In this document: positions 17,924 through 26,586 of the stretch, piece by piece | How the letters are laid out: every line of letters begins with the position of its first letter | Numbering within the stretch: position 1 is the first letter of the stretch | Assembly (NCBI GenBank): GCA_943787185.1 | Contig: CALSLL010000002.1 | Location: 974,376-1,038,375 of the forward strand | DNA: 64,000 nt | Direction of reading: 5' to 3' | DNA from: UBA10349 sp003485905 | Lineage (GTDB): Bacteria; Pseudomonadota; Gammaproteobacteria; Arenicellales; Arenicellaceae | The notes under the pieces: generated by a model | Told to the model about the DNA's origin: nothing | The model's input: the letters and a program-made list of their open reading frames with translations, nothing else | Database searches by the model: none | Program-made: the position numbers and the translations under genes

Positions 17924-17951
17924 AAAAAGGGGCGGTTTACCGCCCCTTTTT
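17924..17951. terminator. Strong bidirectional intrinsic terminator
   Basis: AAAAAGGGGCGG pairs perfectly with CCGCCCCTTTTT around a short TTTA loop, giving a GC-rich stem flanked by A and T runs. It can end the hydrolase transcript on the plus strand and the toxin-antitoxin transcript on the minus strand. Confidence 0.92.
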
Positions 17952-17969
17952 AATAGCTTGTTTGTTAAT

Positions 17970-18224
17970 TTAGTAGACATTTGATCTATGACCTATTTTA
18001 ACCACCTGAACTATAAGTTTAGAATCTTGAATTTCATAAATTATTCTATAGAGACCAACTCTTACTCTATATCGTTCTTGGGCAGATAGTTTTGTGCAAC
18101 CATCGCCTCTGGGTTCATTAGATAATTCATCAATTCTAATGAGAATACGTTTAACTTCAATTTTTGGTATTTTACGTAAATCTTTAGCGACAGATTTTTT
18201 GAAGGTTATTTTATATTTTCCCAT
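17970..18224 (-). CDS. RelE/ParE-family toxin
   Basis: The 84-residue basic protein has the RelE-type fold pattern: YKITFKKSVAKDLRKIP helix, IRIDELSNEPRGDGCTKLSAQERYRVRVGLYRIIYEI, and the C-terminal VVKIGHRSNVY strand. In RelE-like mRNA interferases the central Arg residues and the C-terminal R/Y contact RNA; here R-V-R-V, YRIIYEI and H-R are present. The gene overlaps the upstream antitoxin by 14 bases, the usual coupled order antitoxin then toxin. A strong terminator lies just beyond its stop. It could be RelE-like (ribosome-dependent RNase) or ParE-like (gyrase poison); the sequence favours RelE. Confidence 0.85.
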   Translation of the reverse strand: MGKYKITFKKSVAKDLRKIPKIEVKRILIRIDELSNEPRGDGCTKLSAQERYRVRVGLYRIIYEIQDSKLIVQVVKIGHRSNVY

Positions 18225-18444
18225 GCTTCTTTAAATCTTTTAGCAGGGCTTCATAAGTAATTTCAGATTCCTTCGCTCTTTCATCAAAAGCGGCCAAGTC
18301 CTCTTGATCTTCTGCCAATTGTATACGCAATGCTTCATCAACAAGTTCTGAAAGTGATAAATCGGAAGATGCTGCTTTAATCCGTAGAGCCTGATGAATT
18401 GCAGGATCGAAATAAACGGTCGATCTTTTAGATAAAGTACTCAT
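18211..18444 (-). CDS. Ribbon-helix-helix antitoxin
   Basis: 77 residues. The N-terminal ribbon-helix-helix DNA-binding part is RSTVYFDPAIHQALRIKAA...SLSELVDEALRIQL, and a charged tail (LAAFDERAKESEITYEALLKDLKKHGKI) would wrap and neutralise the toxin. It starts at ATG 18444 with a GGAG-type ribosome site upstream on its strand and overlaps the toxin gene. As with other such pairs, it probably represses its own promoter; a perfect palindrome lies 34 bases upstream. Confidence 0.85.
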   Translation of the reverse strand: MSTLSKRSTVYFDPAIHQALRIKAASSDLSLSELVDEALRIQLAEDQEDLAAFDERAKESEITYEALLKDLKKHGKI

Positions 18445-18779
18445 ATTTGATTCTCCTTCAAAGATGAGACATTTTAGCGTTATAACGTTATGGCATCAAG
18501 ACGCTATAACCAAGAAAAGTAACTAATACCATTCAATGGACTAACAAAACACAAAGGATGTTACCCGTCTATCCGTCTACCCGTTTCACTCATTTGAATA
18601 AATTTAAGCACTTCAAATGTCCGTTATATACTGCGATTTCAACCGGTCGACGCAACACATTTTTATACAAGCAACTTTGTAGTTGGCACGATTGGATAAC
18701 TAGTATGCTTACCCGCAGTATGTGTTGATGAACTTGATTCCATTGTTCACCTCATGCCAATTAACTATTAGAAGCGTCT
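18445..18779. other. Intergenic stretch between the toxin-antitoxin pair and the GDSL esterase
   Basis: 335 bases separating divergent genes. Apart from the palindromic operator next to the antitoxin, it holds AT-rich sequence and an imperfect duplicated ATCCGTCTACCCG element near 18565-18590. I see no gene, tRNA or terminator. Confidence 0.5.
18478..18487. promoter_or_regulatory. Candidate antitoxin operator CGTTATAACG
   Basis: A perfect 10-base palindrome CGTTATAACG upstream of the antitoxin start. A related half, CGCTATAAC, lies at 18502-18510. Short repeated palindromes ahead of ribbon-helix-helix antitoxins are usual autoregulatory operators. The binding is inferred. Confidence 0.5.
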
Positions 18780-19406
18780 ATGATGAAAACCAAACATACT
18801 TTGTATAGATATTTTGCTCTGACAATTACGTTAATAATGCTGATGGGGTGTGGTGAAAGTCCCCCTGCATTAACCTCATTGCCCCAAGATTCGGTGATCC
18901 TTGCATTTGGCGATAGCTTGACCCAAGGCGTAGGTGCCCAGCCTCAGCATAGTTATCCGACTGAACTGGCACGGTTGACCGGACGAAATATTATAAATGC
19001 AGGAATTTCCGGTGAAACCACATCTGAAGGCTTGCAACGATTAGAGAGAGTATTGTTCCAGGAGCGACCTGACTTGATGGTGTTGCTAGAGGGCGGTAAT
19101 GACATTTTACGCAACCAACGTTCTAGCCGTACTAAAGAGAACCTTGCGCAAATGATAGATGTTGCCAAGCAACAGAATGTACAAATAGTGATGTTGGGCG
19201 TGCCATCGAAGAATTTATTCAGTGGTTCGGCCAGCTTTTATACGGAGCTAGCTGAGGAATATAATTTGGTGTTCGATGGAAGCCTGATTCGAGAACTTTT
19301 GTTAAGCCCATCATATAAATCGGATTCAGTGCATTTAAACGCGGCCGGATACCGGGCCCTAGCCGAGGGAGTCTACAAGCTGCTAGAGGATAATGGTGCT
19401 TTGTAG
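18780..19406 (+). CDS. GDSL/SGNH-family lipoprotein esterase (TesA-like)
   Basis: 208 residues with a lipoprotein signal (hydrophobic LTITLIMLMG then Cys). Block I is ILAFGDSLTQGVGA with the nucleophile Ser, block II contains the Gly in NAGISGETTSEG, block III is LEGGNDILR, and block V is DSVHLNAAGY with the catalytic Asp and His. This is the arylesterase/lysophospholipase (TAP/TesA) type, here probably tethered to the envelope. Two adjacent ATGs (18780 and 18783) compete as start, and either gives the same signal. It faces the zinc peptidase gene tail to tail across 81 bases. Confidence 0.88.
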   Translation: MMKTKHTLYRYFALTITLIMLMGCGESPPALTSLPQDSVILAFGDSLTQGVGAQPQHSYPTELARLTGRNIINAGISGETTSEGLQRLERVLFQERPDLMVLLEGGNDILRNQRSSRTKENLAQMIDVAKQQNVQIVMLGVPSKNLFSGSASFYTELAEEYNLVFDGSLIRELLLSPSYKSDSVHLNAAGYRALAEGVYKLLEDNGAL

Positions 19407-19487
19407 GGGCTCATGTAGGCAAGGCTAGCCGAGGTATATGATCTTAGGCTGTGGCGATACAACACGTTATTGAGCCATCATATAGGT

Positions 19488-20177
19488 TTAGCGCCTCAAT
19501 ATAAGGAACCAACGACCGATGTGTACCACATTCACCAAAGCACTCGCCAGATAAGTAAGTGCTGCGGCTTTTAGTACCTGTTTTGCTGCCTGTAATTGAG
19601 CTGCATTCAGGTATTCCCCATCTTCGAGAATCGGGAGCGCCTTGTTAAAGCTAGCATCCCACTCTTCAGGCAAAACGATCAAATACATTAACGCTCCAGC
19701 TAATTGAACTAATAGGCTGATTCCAATGTATACAGCTATTGCGGGCAATGACTTTAATAGCACAGCCACTAAAGGCATGGCCATCAGCATGCCTGAGCCT
19801 ATTTTGCTGAGAATGATGGACCTTGGAATATAGGTGCCTCGTAATTGTGAGATTTTCTCATTACGATGAAATTGAATTGCATGGCCAACTTCATGAGCAG
19901 CTACTGCGACAGCGGTTAATGATTTACCGTCGAAGTTCGCTGGACTCAACCGGACGGTGCTCGATACCGGGTCGTAGTGATCACCACCTTTTTCAGTGGT
20001 TTGCTCAAGCTTTATTCCGCTAAGTTCAAACCTGTCAATCAGGTGTTGCGCTAGCTCTCCTCCAGTTCCTTGTAAGTCGTCAATTTCGCTTGAGTATTTT
20101 CGCATGACGTACCGCACCCAATACTGAGGAATCACAGCGCAGATTACGATTAGTAGAGTTAGTATTAGCAGGAGCAT
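19488..20177 (-). CDS. Membrane zinc metallopeptidase (YugP family)
   Basis: 229-residue membrane protein with an N-terminal helix (1-20), the zinc motif HEVGH (His95, His99) in AVAAHEVGHAIQFH, then two central hydrophobic helices (about 120-165) and a C-terminal helix. This matches the neutral zinc metallopeptidase family PF04298 (B. subtilis YugP), whose substrates are not well known. The protein has the expected length and a conserved SSTVRLSPANFDGKSLTAVA stretch before the motif. It is divergent from the ABC operon at 20250. Confidence 0.88.
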   Translation of the reverse strand: MLLLILTLLIVICAVIPQYWVRYVMRKYSSEIDDLQGTGGELAQHLIDRFELSGIKLEQTTEKGGDHYDPVSSTVRLSPANFDGKSLTAVAVAAHEVGHAIQFHRNEKISQLRGTYIPRSIILSKIGSGMLMAMPLVAVLLKSLPAIAVYIGISLLVQLAGALMYLIVLPEEWDASFNKALPILEDGEYLNAAQLQAAKQVLKAAALTYLASALVNVVHIGRWFLILRR

Positions 20178-20249
20178 TTATACGATATTTTTTACTTGCG
20201 TAGGTGTTCGGGTTAATAATTTGCGCTTGAGCTTGGTTCTCGCCCGATA

Positions 20250-20951
20250 ATGTGGTTAAACCCTTGGATGAATTTATTATTACGTATAAAGGGCTTAAAT
20301 AAAACTTACCACGCGAGCGGTGCTACACAAGCGGTGCTGAACGATCTGGAGCTTGAGCTAACTAAATGTTCCAGTTTGGCTATCAAAGGCGACAGCGGTT
20401 GTGGGAAATCGACGTTGCTGCATTTGATTGGTGGGTTAGATATACCTGATAGTGGTGAGATTTGGTTTGATGGGGATCCAGTGCATCAAATGGGAGAATT
20501 ATCACTTTCTCGATTGAGGCGCACCAGAGTTAGTTACATTTTTCAGGACTATCAACTAATTCCAACTTTAAGCGTTAATGACAATATCCGCTTTCAGGCC
20601 ATACTTGCAAAGAATTTGGATTTTGAGTTTATTGAAAGCATTGTTCGTCAATTAGATTTAGGGGATTGTCTTTCTAAGCTGCCGACCCAGCTATCTGGCG
20701 GCCAACAACAGCGTGTGGCTATAGCCAGAGCAATAGCTCACAAGCCGCAATTGATTCTTGCTGATGAACCAACCGGAAATCTGGATAGCCGAAACAGTAG
20801 CACTGCTATTGAGTTATTGCTGAGTGCTATAGCGGTGGCTGGTAGTGCATTAGTCATGGTTACACACAGCGATGAAATGGCTAGTGCATTGGATCGAACG
20901 TTGACTCTGGAATCTGGTCAATTACACGAGCCGGTAATGACCGCGGCATAA
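20250..20951 (+). CDS. ABC transporter ATPase of an AttE/LolD/MacB-like system
   Basis: Cytoplasmic ATPase with Walker A GDSGCGKSTLLHL, Q-loop SYIFQDYQLIPTL, signature LSGGQQQRVAIARAI, Walker B LILADEPTGNLDS and an H-loop in MVTHSDEM. The LolD/MacB subtype is evident from HLIGGLDIPDSGEIWFDG. The start may be 20250 or the internal ATG at 20268 (MNLLLRIKGLNKTY), which better matches family length; neither has a strong ribosome site. The next gene is its 850-residue permease (9 bases on) and then the AttH-like secreted partner, forming an AttEFGH-type unit. Confidence 0.88.
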   Translation: MWLNPWMNLLLRIKGLNKTYHASGATQAVLNDLELELTKCSSLAIKGDSGCGKSTLLHLIGGLDIPDSGEIWFDGDPVHQMGELSLSRLRRTRVSYIFQDYQLIPTLSVNDNIRFQAILAKNLDFEFIESIVRQLDLGDCLSKLPTQLSGGQQQRVAIARAIAHKPQLILADEPTGNLDSRNSSTAIELLLSAIAVAGSALVMVTHSDEMASALDRTLTLESGQLHEPVMTAA

Positions 20952-20960
20952 TTAACTGAC

Positions 20961-23513
20961 ATGCCGCTTGTTCTGAAATCCCTGCTTAGCTATCACTGGC
21001 GAAATTGGGGGCAGTCACTATTTCTATTAGCCGGTCTGGTGGCAGGATTGACCTTGTGGGTAGCGGTACAGGTAATTAATGACACCGCTAAAACGAGCTA
21101 CCGGCAGGCGAATAAACTACTCGACTATCAGGTTACGCACTTGATCATTTCCAGCGATGCATCCCAGGCTGTTCCACAAGAAGAGTATGTGCGATTACGT
21201 AGGGCCGGCTATGGCAATCTAGTGCCAGTAATAGAACGTCGCCTTAGGGATGATCAGGGTAGGTTGTTAGACGTTTTAGCCACTGACTTGTTTGCTATTA
21301 GCGGTGGTGATTCAGAAAGTAATGAAGATAGATCGAATTCCTTTGATCCTGCCAATATTGGTGAATCCTTTTCAAGCAAAGCGTGGTTGCAGTTTATACA
21401 GCCACCGTTTGCAACTTATATACCGTCAGTGTTGGCGAATAGTCTTAGCATCGGTGACGGGGATCAGCTGGTAACACGAGAAGGGCTTTTGCTTCCACCG
21501 AGCAAAATTATTATCGGTCAGCAAGGCAGTAGTAAGCTGCTATTGGATATCGGCGCTGCTATGGCTATGTTTGAACAAGATGGTTTTGATTATATAGCGG
21601 TTACATCAAACGACCAGCAACAAACAGATTCGCTTGTCGCGGCTGTTCAATCGTCAACGTTTCGCAATCTACAAATTATAACTAACACGCAGGCGCTTGA
21701 TCTCACTCAACTAACCGAAAGTTTCCATATCAATTTGACAGCCATGAGCCTGCTTTCACTCGCTGTAGGTTTATTTATTATTTACAACGCAGCCCAGTTC
21801 TCTGTCTTATACCGACGGGCGAGTATAAAGATACTTCGGTCCTGTGGCGTGAGTTTAAGTGAACTGGGGGTAGGGTTAGCTATTGAATATATAGGCTGGG
21901 TTTTAATTGGAACAATTATTGGTTGTAGCTTGGGCTATATTTTAGGGAGTAGCTTGTTACCCAGTGTTAGCGCGACACTGAATGGTTTATATGGCGCGTC
22001 AGTCTCTGCCGGTGTTTCATTTAACATTGATTGGCTCTGGCAGACCTTTCTGATTGCGTTGGCGGGGATGGGGTTGGCAGTTGTAGTACCAATGTGTAGC
22101 CTGCTATCCACTGCATCGGTCAGTAGAACCTTTGAAGTTGTGGATAAGCAAACCGTGTCAAGAAATTGGAAGGCCATTATTGTGATCGCCATTTTTATAG
22201 CCTTGGCCGGGGTACTGCTTAGCGGAGTCTTTCTCAGTAAGGAATACGCATTGATAGGTGCGTTTGTTGGTTTGGCGCTGCTGATACTCGCAGGGGCATT
22301 GACGCTATCCAAGCTCTTAATGTTGTTCGTATTGCTTGGCAAGCGTTACCTTCCCAAAAAGAATTACATGACGCGATGGGTGTTATCAGATATCGAGCTC
22401 CAATTACCCAGAACGCGAATAGCGTTTATGGCCATCTTGTTGGCGCTGGTTGCCAATATTGGTGTCAACCTGATGGTGAATAGTTTTCGATCTGCGTTCA
22501 ATGATTGGATAGATTATAGGCTAGCAGCAGATATATATATGGTTGGTGAGCTCAACCAATCCTCAGGTATAAGCGAGCTTGCTGGTATAGGAGCGATCTC
22601 TGAGTCTGCGGAGCAGTCCGTTCGTTGGAAGGGCCACAATGTCTCGCTTAGAGGTATTGATAGATATGACCCAGCATTCACAGACATAGCAGGACTTAGT
22701 CGTTTGGTCGCAGAACGGGGCGGATTAAGTTCAATCGCGGAAATACAGCAAAAATGGCTAACTGGCTCTGGTGTATTGATTAATGAGCAAATGCGGCATA
22801 AGCAGGGTGTTTCACCTGGTGCTCTAGTAACACTAGACACACCTGGTGGAGCTAGAGCTTTCGAAGTGCTCGCGACTCTTCACGATTATGGGAACACTGA
22901 GTTTCAAATCTATTTTCCTTTGACTAGTTTGCGGGATTATTGGCCTGAGTCGCAAAGTACAGGTTGGGCATTAATGTTGGATGGTACTAAGAGTGAGTTA
23001 TCGATAATCGAGCAGTTAGAATATTTAGGTGTTCCGGCGGAACGTATTCGGCCGCAAGCTGAGATTAAACGCGTCGCGAGCCGAGTGTTTGAACGAACCT
23101 TTATGGTTACAGCAGCGCTAAACTCGTTAACGTTATTAATCGCTGGGGTTTCAATGCTATGCGCACTATTGGCATTACAAATTGAGCGGGCCGGTTTTAT
23201 CGGTAACTTATTGTCTATGGGTTTGCATCGATCAGAGCTTATTTTTGGAATGCTTGGAGCCTTACTGTTTAAGTTTGTAATTACTTTTACTTTGGCGGTA
23301 CCACTGGGATATACACTAGCATGGGTGTTGATTGAAAAAATAAATATTTTAAGTTTCGGGTGGACGATGCCGTTACTGTGGCATGTACAGTCGATAGTTA
23401 ATACTGGGGCTATAGCAAGTTTAGTATTGGTTTTTAGTGCTATTCCGGTGCTGTGGTTGGTTAAACGTAAGCCGCTACGTCATTGGTTAGCTTTGGCTAG
23501 GTACTCTGCATGA
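20961..23513 (+). CDS. FtsX-type ABC permease, two fused permease modules (AttF+AttG-like)
   Basis: Inner-membrane permease of 850 residues. An N-terminal helix (about 13-35) and a periplasmic MacB-like domain lead to a first FtsX module (helices about 255-390). A second helix cluster and periplasmic domain (about 405-700) lead to a final FtsX module (about 715-840). Two FtsX modules in one chain mean it can replace the AttF/AttG pair. Such MacB/LolCE-like machines do mechanotransmission or extract lipids and substrates at the outer face rather than import. It overlaps the downstream gene at ATGA (23510-23513). The cargo is unknown. Confidence 0.83.
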   Translation: MPLVLKSLLSYHWRNWGQSLFLLAGLVAGLTLWVAVQVINDTAKTSYRQANKLLDYQVTHLIISSDASQAVPQEEYVRLRRAGYGNLVPVIERRLRDDQGRLLDVLATDLFAISGGDSESNEDRSNSFDPANIGESFSSKAWLQFIQPPFATYIPSVLANSLSIGDGDQLVTREGLLLPPSKIIIGQQGSSKLLLDIGAAMAMFEQDGFDYIAVTSNDQQQTDSLVAAVQSSTFRNLQIITNTQALDLTQLTESFHINLTAMSLLSLAVGLFIIYNAAQFSVLYRRASIKILRSCGVSLSELGVGLAIEYIGWVLIGTIIGCSLGYILGSSLLPSVSATLNGLYGASVSAGVSFNIDWLWQTFLIALAGMGLAVVVPMCSLLSTASVSRTFEVVDKQTVSRNWKAIIVIAIFIALAGVLLSGVFLSKEYALIGAFVGLALLILAGALTLSKLLMLFVLLGKRYLPKKNYMTRWVLSDIELQLPRTRIAFMAILLALVANIGVNLMVNSFRSAFNDWIDYRLAADIYMVGELNQSSGISELAGIGAISESAEQSVRWKGHNVSLRGIDRYDPAFTDIAGLSRLVAERGGLSSIAEIQQKWLTGSGVLINEQMRHKQGVSPGALVTLDTPGGARAFEVLATLHDYGNTEFQIYFPLTSLRDYWPESQSTGWALMLDGTKSELSIIEQLEYLGVPAERIRPQAEIKRVASRVFERTFMVTAALNSLTLLIAGVSMLCALLALQIERAGFIGNLLSMGLHRSELIFGMLGALLFKFVITFTLAVPLGYTLAWVLIEKINILSFGWTMPLLWHVQSIVNTGAIASLVLVFSAIPVLWLVKRKPLRHWLALARYSA

Positions 23514-24658
23514 AATATATGGTTATCATAGCTGTACTGCTTATAGCTCTAATTGGATTTAGTACGGGACAGACTCAGTCCCGAGACCCGTATTTTTTTA
23601 TGCGTAATGCTGAAGAAGGATACGCAGAAGTTCTACCAGGCCGGAAGATTGAGTTTCCTCGCGATCACGGAGCACATCCCGAGTTTCGAATCGAATGGTG
23701 GTATGTAACCGCTAATCTACAGGATGCCCAAGGCGCTCAGTACGGCGTGCAGTGGACATTATTTCGTCAATCGCTGTCTCCGAATAATAATACAAATGAT
23801 ACAAACCATGCTGACAATAAGTATGATTGGGGAAGTAATCAGGTTTGGTTAGCGCATGCGGCTGTTACTAATGACAAGGAGCATAAGCATTGGCAAAAAA
23901 TGGCGCGTGGTGGAATTGGACAAGCTGGAGTGGTTGCTCAACCTTTTAATGCTTGGATCGATCATTGGTCATTGGCTACAGCTAACAGTTTCAGGGAAGA
24001 TACGGTTTATCCGTTGGATTTGAGCTTTAGTACTAGTACAGCTGGAGAGTACGCAGTTAGTTTGCAGCTAATGACTGACAGTCCTGAGGTCTTAAACGGA
24101 ATTGAGGGGTATAGCCAGAAATCTGAGGGTGAACAGGCTAGCTATTACTATAGTCAACCTCATCTTGAGGCTAGTGGACAGATAGTATGGCAGGGCGAGC
24201 TGCAGAAGGTTACTGGGCAGGCTTGGTTAGATCGTGAATGGAGCTCACAACCTTTATCTGCTAATCAATCTGGTTGGGATTGGTTCTCTTTGCACTTAGA
24301 TGACGGTCGCGCGTTAATGCTATATCAGCTGAGGTCATCTGCAGATGTGGATAAATTTTGGGTAAGCGGAAGTTTGATTGAAAAAAATGGCTCTAAAGTA
24401 AATATAAAACAGGGGTCTGTAAGCATGGAAGTTTTGGAAACAAGAGTAGTAGACGATCGAGACCTGCCATTACGCTGGCGCGTATCGATTCCTGAATTTG
24501 ATATTGACCTTACAATCGAGCCGCTGCACGATGAACAGTTTGTTGGCGGTGCGTTACCTTATTGGGAGGGAGTCATCTTTGCTTTTGATTCCAACGATAT
24601 TTCTCAGACTCGACTTCATGTCGGGCGTGGATACATGGAATTGATGGGTTATAACTGA
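23510..24658 (+). CDS. AttH/CrtC-like lipocalin-fold exported protein
   Basis: 382 residues with an N-terminal signal peptide (MKYMVIIAVLLIALIGFSTG). The family hallmarks are FRIEWWYVTANL, GVQWTLFRQ, the WLDREWSSQ motif, and a long DWFSLHLDDGRALMLYQLR strand. This is the hydroxyneurosporene-synthase/AttH family: two lipocalin-like barrels, known as a carotenoid hydratase in CrtC and as the secreted partner of an ABC system in AttH. The ABC neighbours, translationally coupled through ATGA, point to the AttH role rather than carotenoid chemistry; no crt gene is nearby. Confidence 0.85.
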   Translation: MKYMVIIAVLLIALIGFSTGQTQSRDPYFFMRNAEEGYAEVLPGRKIEFPRDHGAHPEFRIEWWYVTANLQDAQGAQYGVQWTLFRQSLSPNNNTNDTNHADNKYDWGSNQVWLAHAAVTNDKEHKHWQKMARGGIGQAGVVAQPFNAWIDHWSLATANSFREDTVYPLDLSFSTSTAGEYAVSLQLMTDSPEVLNGIEGYSQKSEGEQASYYYSQPHLEASGQIVWQGELQKVTGQAWLDREWSSQPLSANQSGWDWFSLHLDDGRALMLYQLRSSADVDKFWVSGSLIEKNGSKVNIKQGSVSMEVLETRVVDDRDLPLRWRVSIPEFDIDLTIEPLHDEQFVGGALPYWEGVIFAFDSNDISQTRLHVGRGYMELMGYN

Positions 24659-24731
24659 TTTAGTCTTTGAGAAAGACGGTACCGAGATTGGCTCTACCGA
24701 GATCCTTTTGATCAGAGGCCAACTCTATGTC

Positions 24732-24758
24732 TGCCAAACTGCGGATAGCAGTTTGGCA
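24732..24758. terminator. Perfect 11-bp hairpin between converging genes
   Basis: TGCCAAACTGC (24732-24742) and GCAGTTTGGCA (24748-24758) around a GGATA loop lie between the AttH-like stop and the cold-shock stop. A terminator is likely by position, although no clear T run follows on either strand. Confidence 0.55.
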
Positions 24759-24817
24759 AACCGACGCAACTAATTGTTACTTATGCTGCGCCTTATTACA
24801 GAGTTTATTTTTATAAA

Positions 24818-25024
24818 TTAAACTGCAATAACGTTGTTGGCGCATGGGCCTTTTTGGCCTTCACCAACTTCAAATTCTACCGCTTGGCCGTCGTTAAGCG
24901 TTGCGTAACCGCCGCCAGCTTGAATTTCTGAATGGTGTACAAAAAGGTCTTTACCACCGTCATCCGGAGTAATAAAACCAAAACCTTTATCTGCGTTGAA
25001 CCACTTTACTGTACCTTTGCTCAT
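24818..25024 (-). CDS. Cold-shock domain protein (CspA family)
   Basis: Single OB-fold nucleic-acid chaperone of 68 residues. RNP1 (KGFGFIT) and RNP2 (DLFVHHS) are both intact. I use the ATG at 25024 (MSKGTVKWFN), preceded by AAAGAGAAC; an upstream in-frame ATG at 25069 would add 15 residues foreign to the family. The acidic tail GEGQKGPCANNVIAV is typical of gammaproteobacterial CspA-like proteins. A long upstream region without genes is consistent with a regulated 5' leader. Confidence 0.95.
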   Translation of the reverse strand: MSKGTVKWFNADKGFGFITPDDGGKDLFVHHSEIQAGGGYATLNDGQAVEFEVGEGQKGPCANNVIAV

Positions 25025-25512
25025 ACTGTTCTCTTTGTTAAATAAAAAATTGTTTGCAGTTATCTGCACGCATACTTTTATTGCTAAAAGATATGCAGGG
25101 CGCAGGATACACGAATATCATTGCCATGCAAATTCCCAAGTGCTCGGGTTTAAGGTTCTGAGAAGAAGCAAGTTCAGTCTGATATGCATTATTAATGCCT
25201 ACGTCAAATTAATCAATCAGTTGGATCGTTTATTGAAAAAAACTAGTAACACCTGTGAAACCGTTAATAGGTAAAGGTTTACGGGGCTAGGGGCTTTGAG
25301 GGGGTGCTATTGCCTGAACTAGAAAAAGATAAATTTGCACAAAAATAATCGTAGTCAAAATCGATTATTCCCAATATTAATCGATAAAAATTAAATTCAA
25401 ATAAATTTAACTAGTTTCGCATATTTCCCTATTTTATAGCTTATACAGGTGTTTTTGTGTTTTTTAAGGTTGATGAGCCTAAACGCATAAAGATGCGATC
25501 GTTCCCGATATC
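25025..25512. other. Long leader/intergenic region of the cold-shock gene
   Basis: 488 bases between the csp start and the end of the DUF1456 gene (both on the minus strand). It is AT-rich, with a G-rich patch near 25280-25310. I found no frame with a family match. Cold-shock genes commonly have long structured leaders, so part of this is probably csp 5' UTR. No cold box could be assigned. Confidence 0.45.
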
Positions 25513-25989
25513 TTAGTCTGTTTTCCGATATATCAGCTGTAATCCTTTCAGGAAATTTCGCAGAATCTGGTCCTTACATTCTCGATAGTGCTTGTGAGTT
25601 GGTTTGCGAAAAAATGCACTTAATTCATGCTTGCTTAAGTTGTGACCAGTTGAGTTCAATACTTCAAGTACGTCCTCTGCTTTAAAATTCAATGCTATTT
25701 TTAATTTGTTAAACACTGAATTATTTGTGATTCGCTTTTCTGGCACTAGTGCAGGGCCATCTCTTACGCCGCGTTTTTCAACAATTAGTCCATTTAAAAA
25801 TGTGGCCAGCATAGTATCTGTGCATACCTTATAGGCAGGGTCATCTTCCTTTTTTAACCAATCGCTAATTTCTGCTCGGCTTATAGCCTGCTCACTATTT
25901 GGATTGCCGAGCGTAAATAAATCCATCATTTTTGAATCGCTAAAGTCAAAAACATACCGTACGCGTCTTAGTACATCGTTATTATTCAT
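25513..25989 (-). CDS. DUF1456 family protein (YehS-like)
   Basis: 158-residue cytoplasmic protein made of two similar halves: NNDVLRRVRYVFDFSDSKMMDLFTLG...EISDWLKKEDDPAYKVCTDTMLATFLNGLI, and NNSVFNKLKIALNFKAEDVLEVLNSTG...ELSAFFRKPTHKHYRECKDQILRNFLKGL. The repeat N-x-V-x-(R/K)-(L/V)-R-x-(A/V)-(L/F) and the FL(N/K)GL endings identify YehS/DUF1456, a conserved gammaproteobacterial family with no settled function. It is 17 bases downstream of a basic-tailed protein, so both may be cotranscribed. Confidence 0.9.
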   Translation of the reverse strand: MNNNDVLRRVRYVFDFSDSKMMDLFTLGNPNSEQAISRAEISDWLKKEDDPAYKVCTDTMLATFLNGLIVEKRGVRDGPALVPEKRITNNSVFNKLKIALNFKAEDVLEVLNSTGHNLSKHELSAFFRKPTHKHYRECKDQILRNFLKGLQLIYRKTD

Positions 25990-26006
25990 TGGGGTAACTA
26001 ATAATA

Positions 26007-26426
26007 TTACTTAGCCTTTGAGGCTCTTGAGGCTCTTGCTACCTCAGTGCTGGGCACCTTTTTTGGCTTCCCCGGATCCTTTTTACTAGCGACCTTTATG
26101 GCTGGCTTTTTAATTGTTTTAGTAGCTGTTTTTGGTTTGCCCTTCTTTGAAGGTACTTTAGTTTTTTTCTTGGCACTAAGCTTGATCACCGTTTTTGCAC
26201 CATGGAGTGCGAAACCATTTAGTTCAATCTGCTTAACAATATCTTTTGCGTTTAGTGCTTTGTGAGGCTTGCTAGTATCGATTTCAAGACGAGTTCTAAA
26301 CGGGGACAAGATCAACATATCTGGATCTAAGGTGTCTAAAATTTCCAATGCTTCAAGTTTGACACCCGCTTGCACGGACAAGTATTTGTCACCACTTTTA
26401 GTACTTGTATAGATATCTATTTTCAA
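26007..26426 (-). CDS. Uncharacterised protein with a Lys/Pro-rich tail, faintly YcgL-like
   Basis: 139 residues starting at a TTG (26426); an in-frame stop just upstream excludes a longer form. The first 80 residues form a compact mixed domain (MKIDIYTSTKSGDKYLSV ... LNAKDIVKQIELNGFALHG). Its opening IYxSxKxxxxYLxV and its closing helix faintly recall YcgL; I hold this loosely. Residues 82-139 are a disordered tail of Lys, Pro, Ala, Ser and Thr (AKKKTKVPSKKGKPKTATK and similar), like histone-H1 or AlgP tails, suggesting nucleic-acid contact. It precedes the DUF1456 gene on the same strand. Confidence 0.6.
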   Translation of the reverse strand: MKIDIYTSTKSGDKYLSVQAGVKLEALEILDTLDPDMLILSPFRTRLEIDTSKPHKALNAKDIVKQIELNGFALHGAKTVIKLSAKKKTKVPSKKGKPKTATKTIKKPAIKVASKKDPGKPKKVPSTEVARASRASKAK

Positions 26427-26586
26427 TTCAAAACTCTAGCTGTTAGACCGGGCTGCTTGGGTAAGCGCACACGATCATTATGGTTATCTGATGGGGCGGC
26501 ACCATAGCATGAAGATAGGGGATACTGACATAGCATGCCGTGGATTCTATGTGATTGAACTTCTGCTAAATTGAGCTAGTTGCTCA

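Noticed and set aside
23510..24658. Carotenoid hydratase (CrtC) acting in pigment synthesis
   Set aside because: No carotenoid genes are nearby, and the gene is coupled to an ABC permease, which points to the AttH role.
24660..24710. Repeated TACCGAGAT pair as a regulatory repeat
   Set aside because: Only two short copies are present in a gap between gene ends; chance cannot be excluded.
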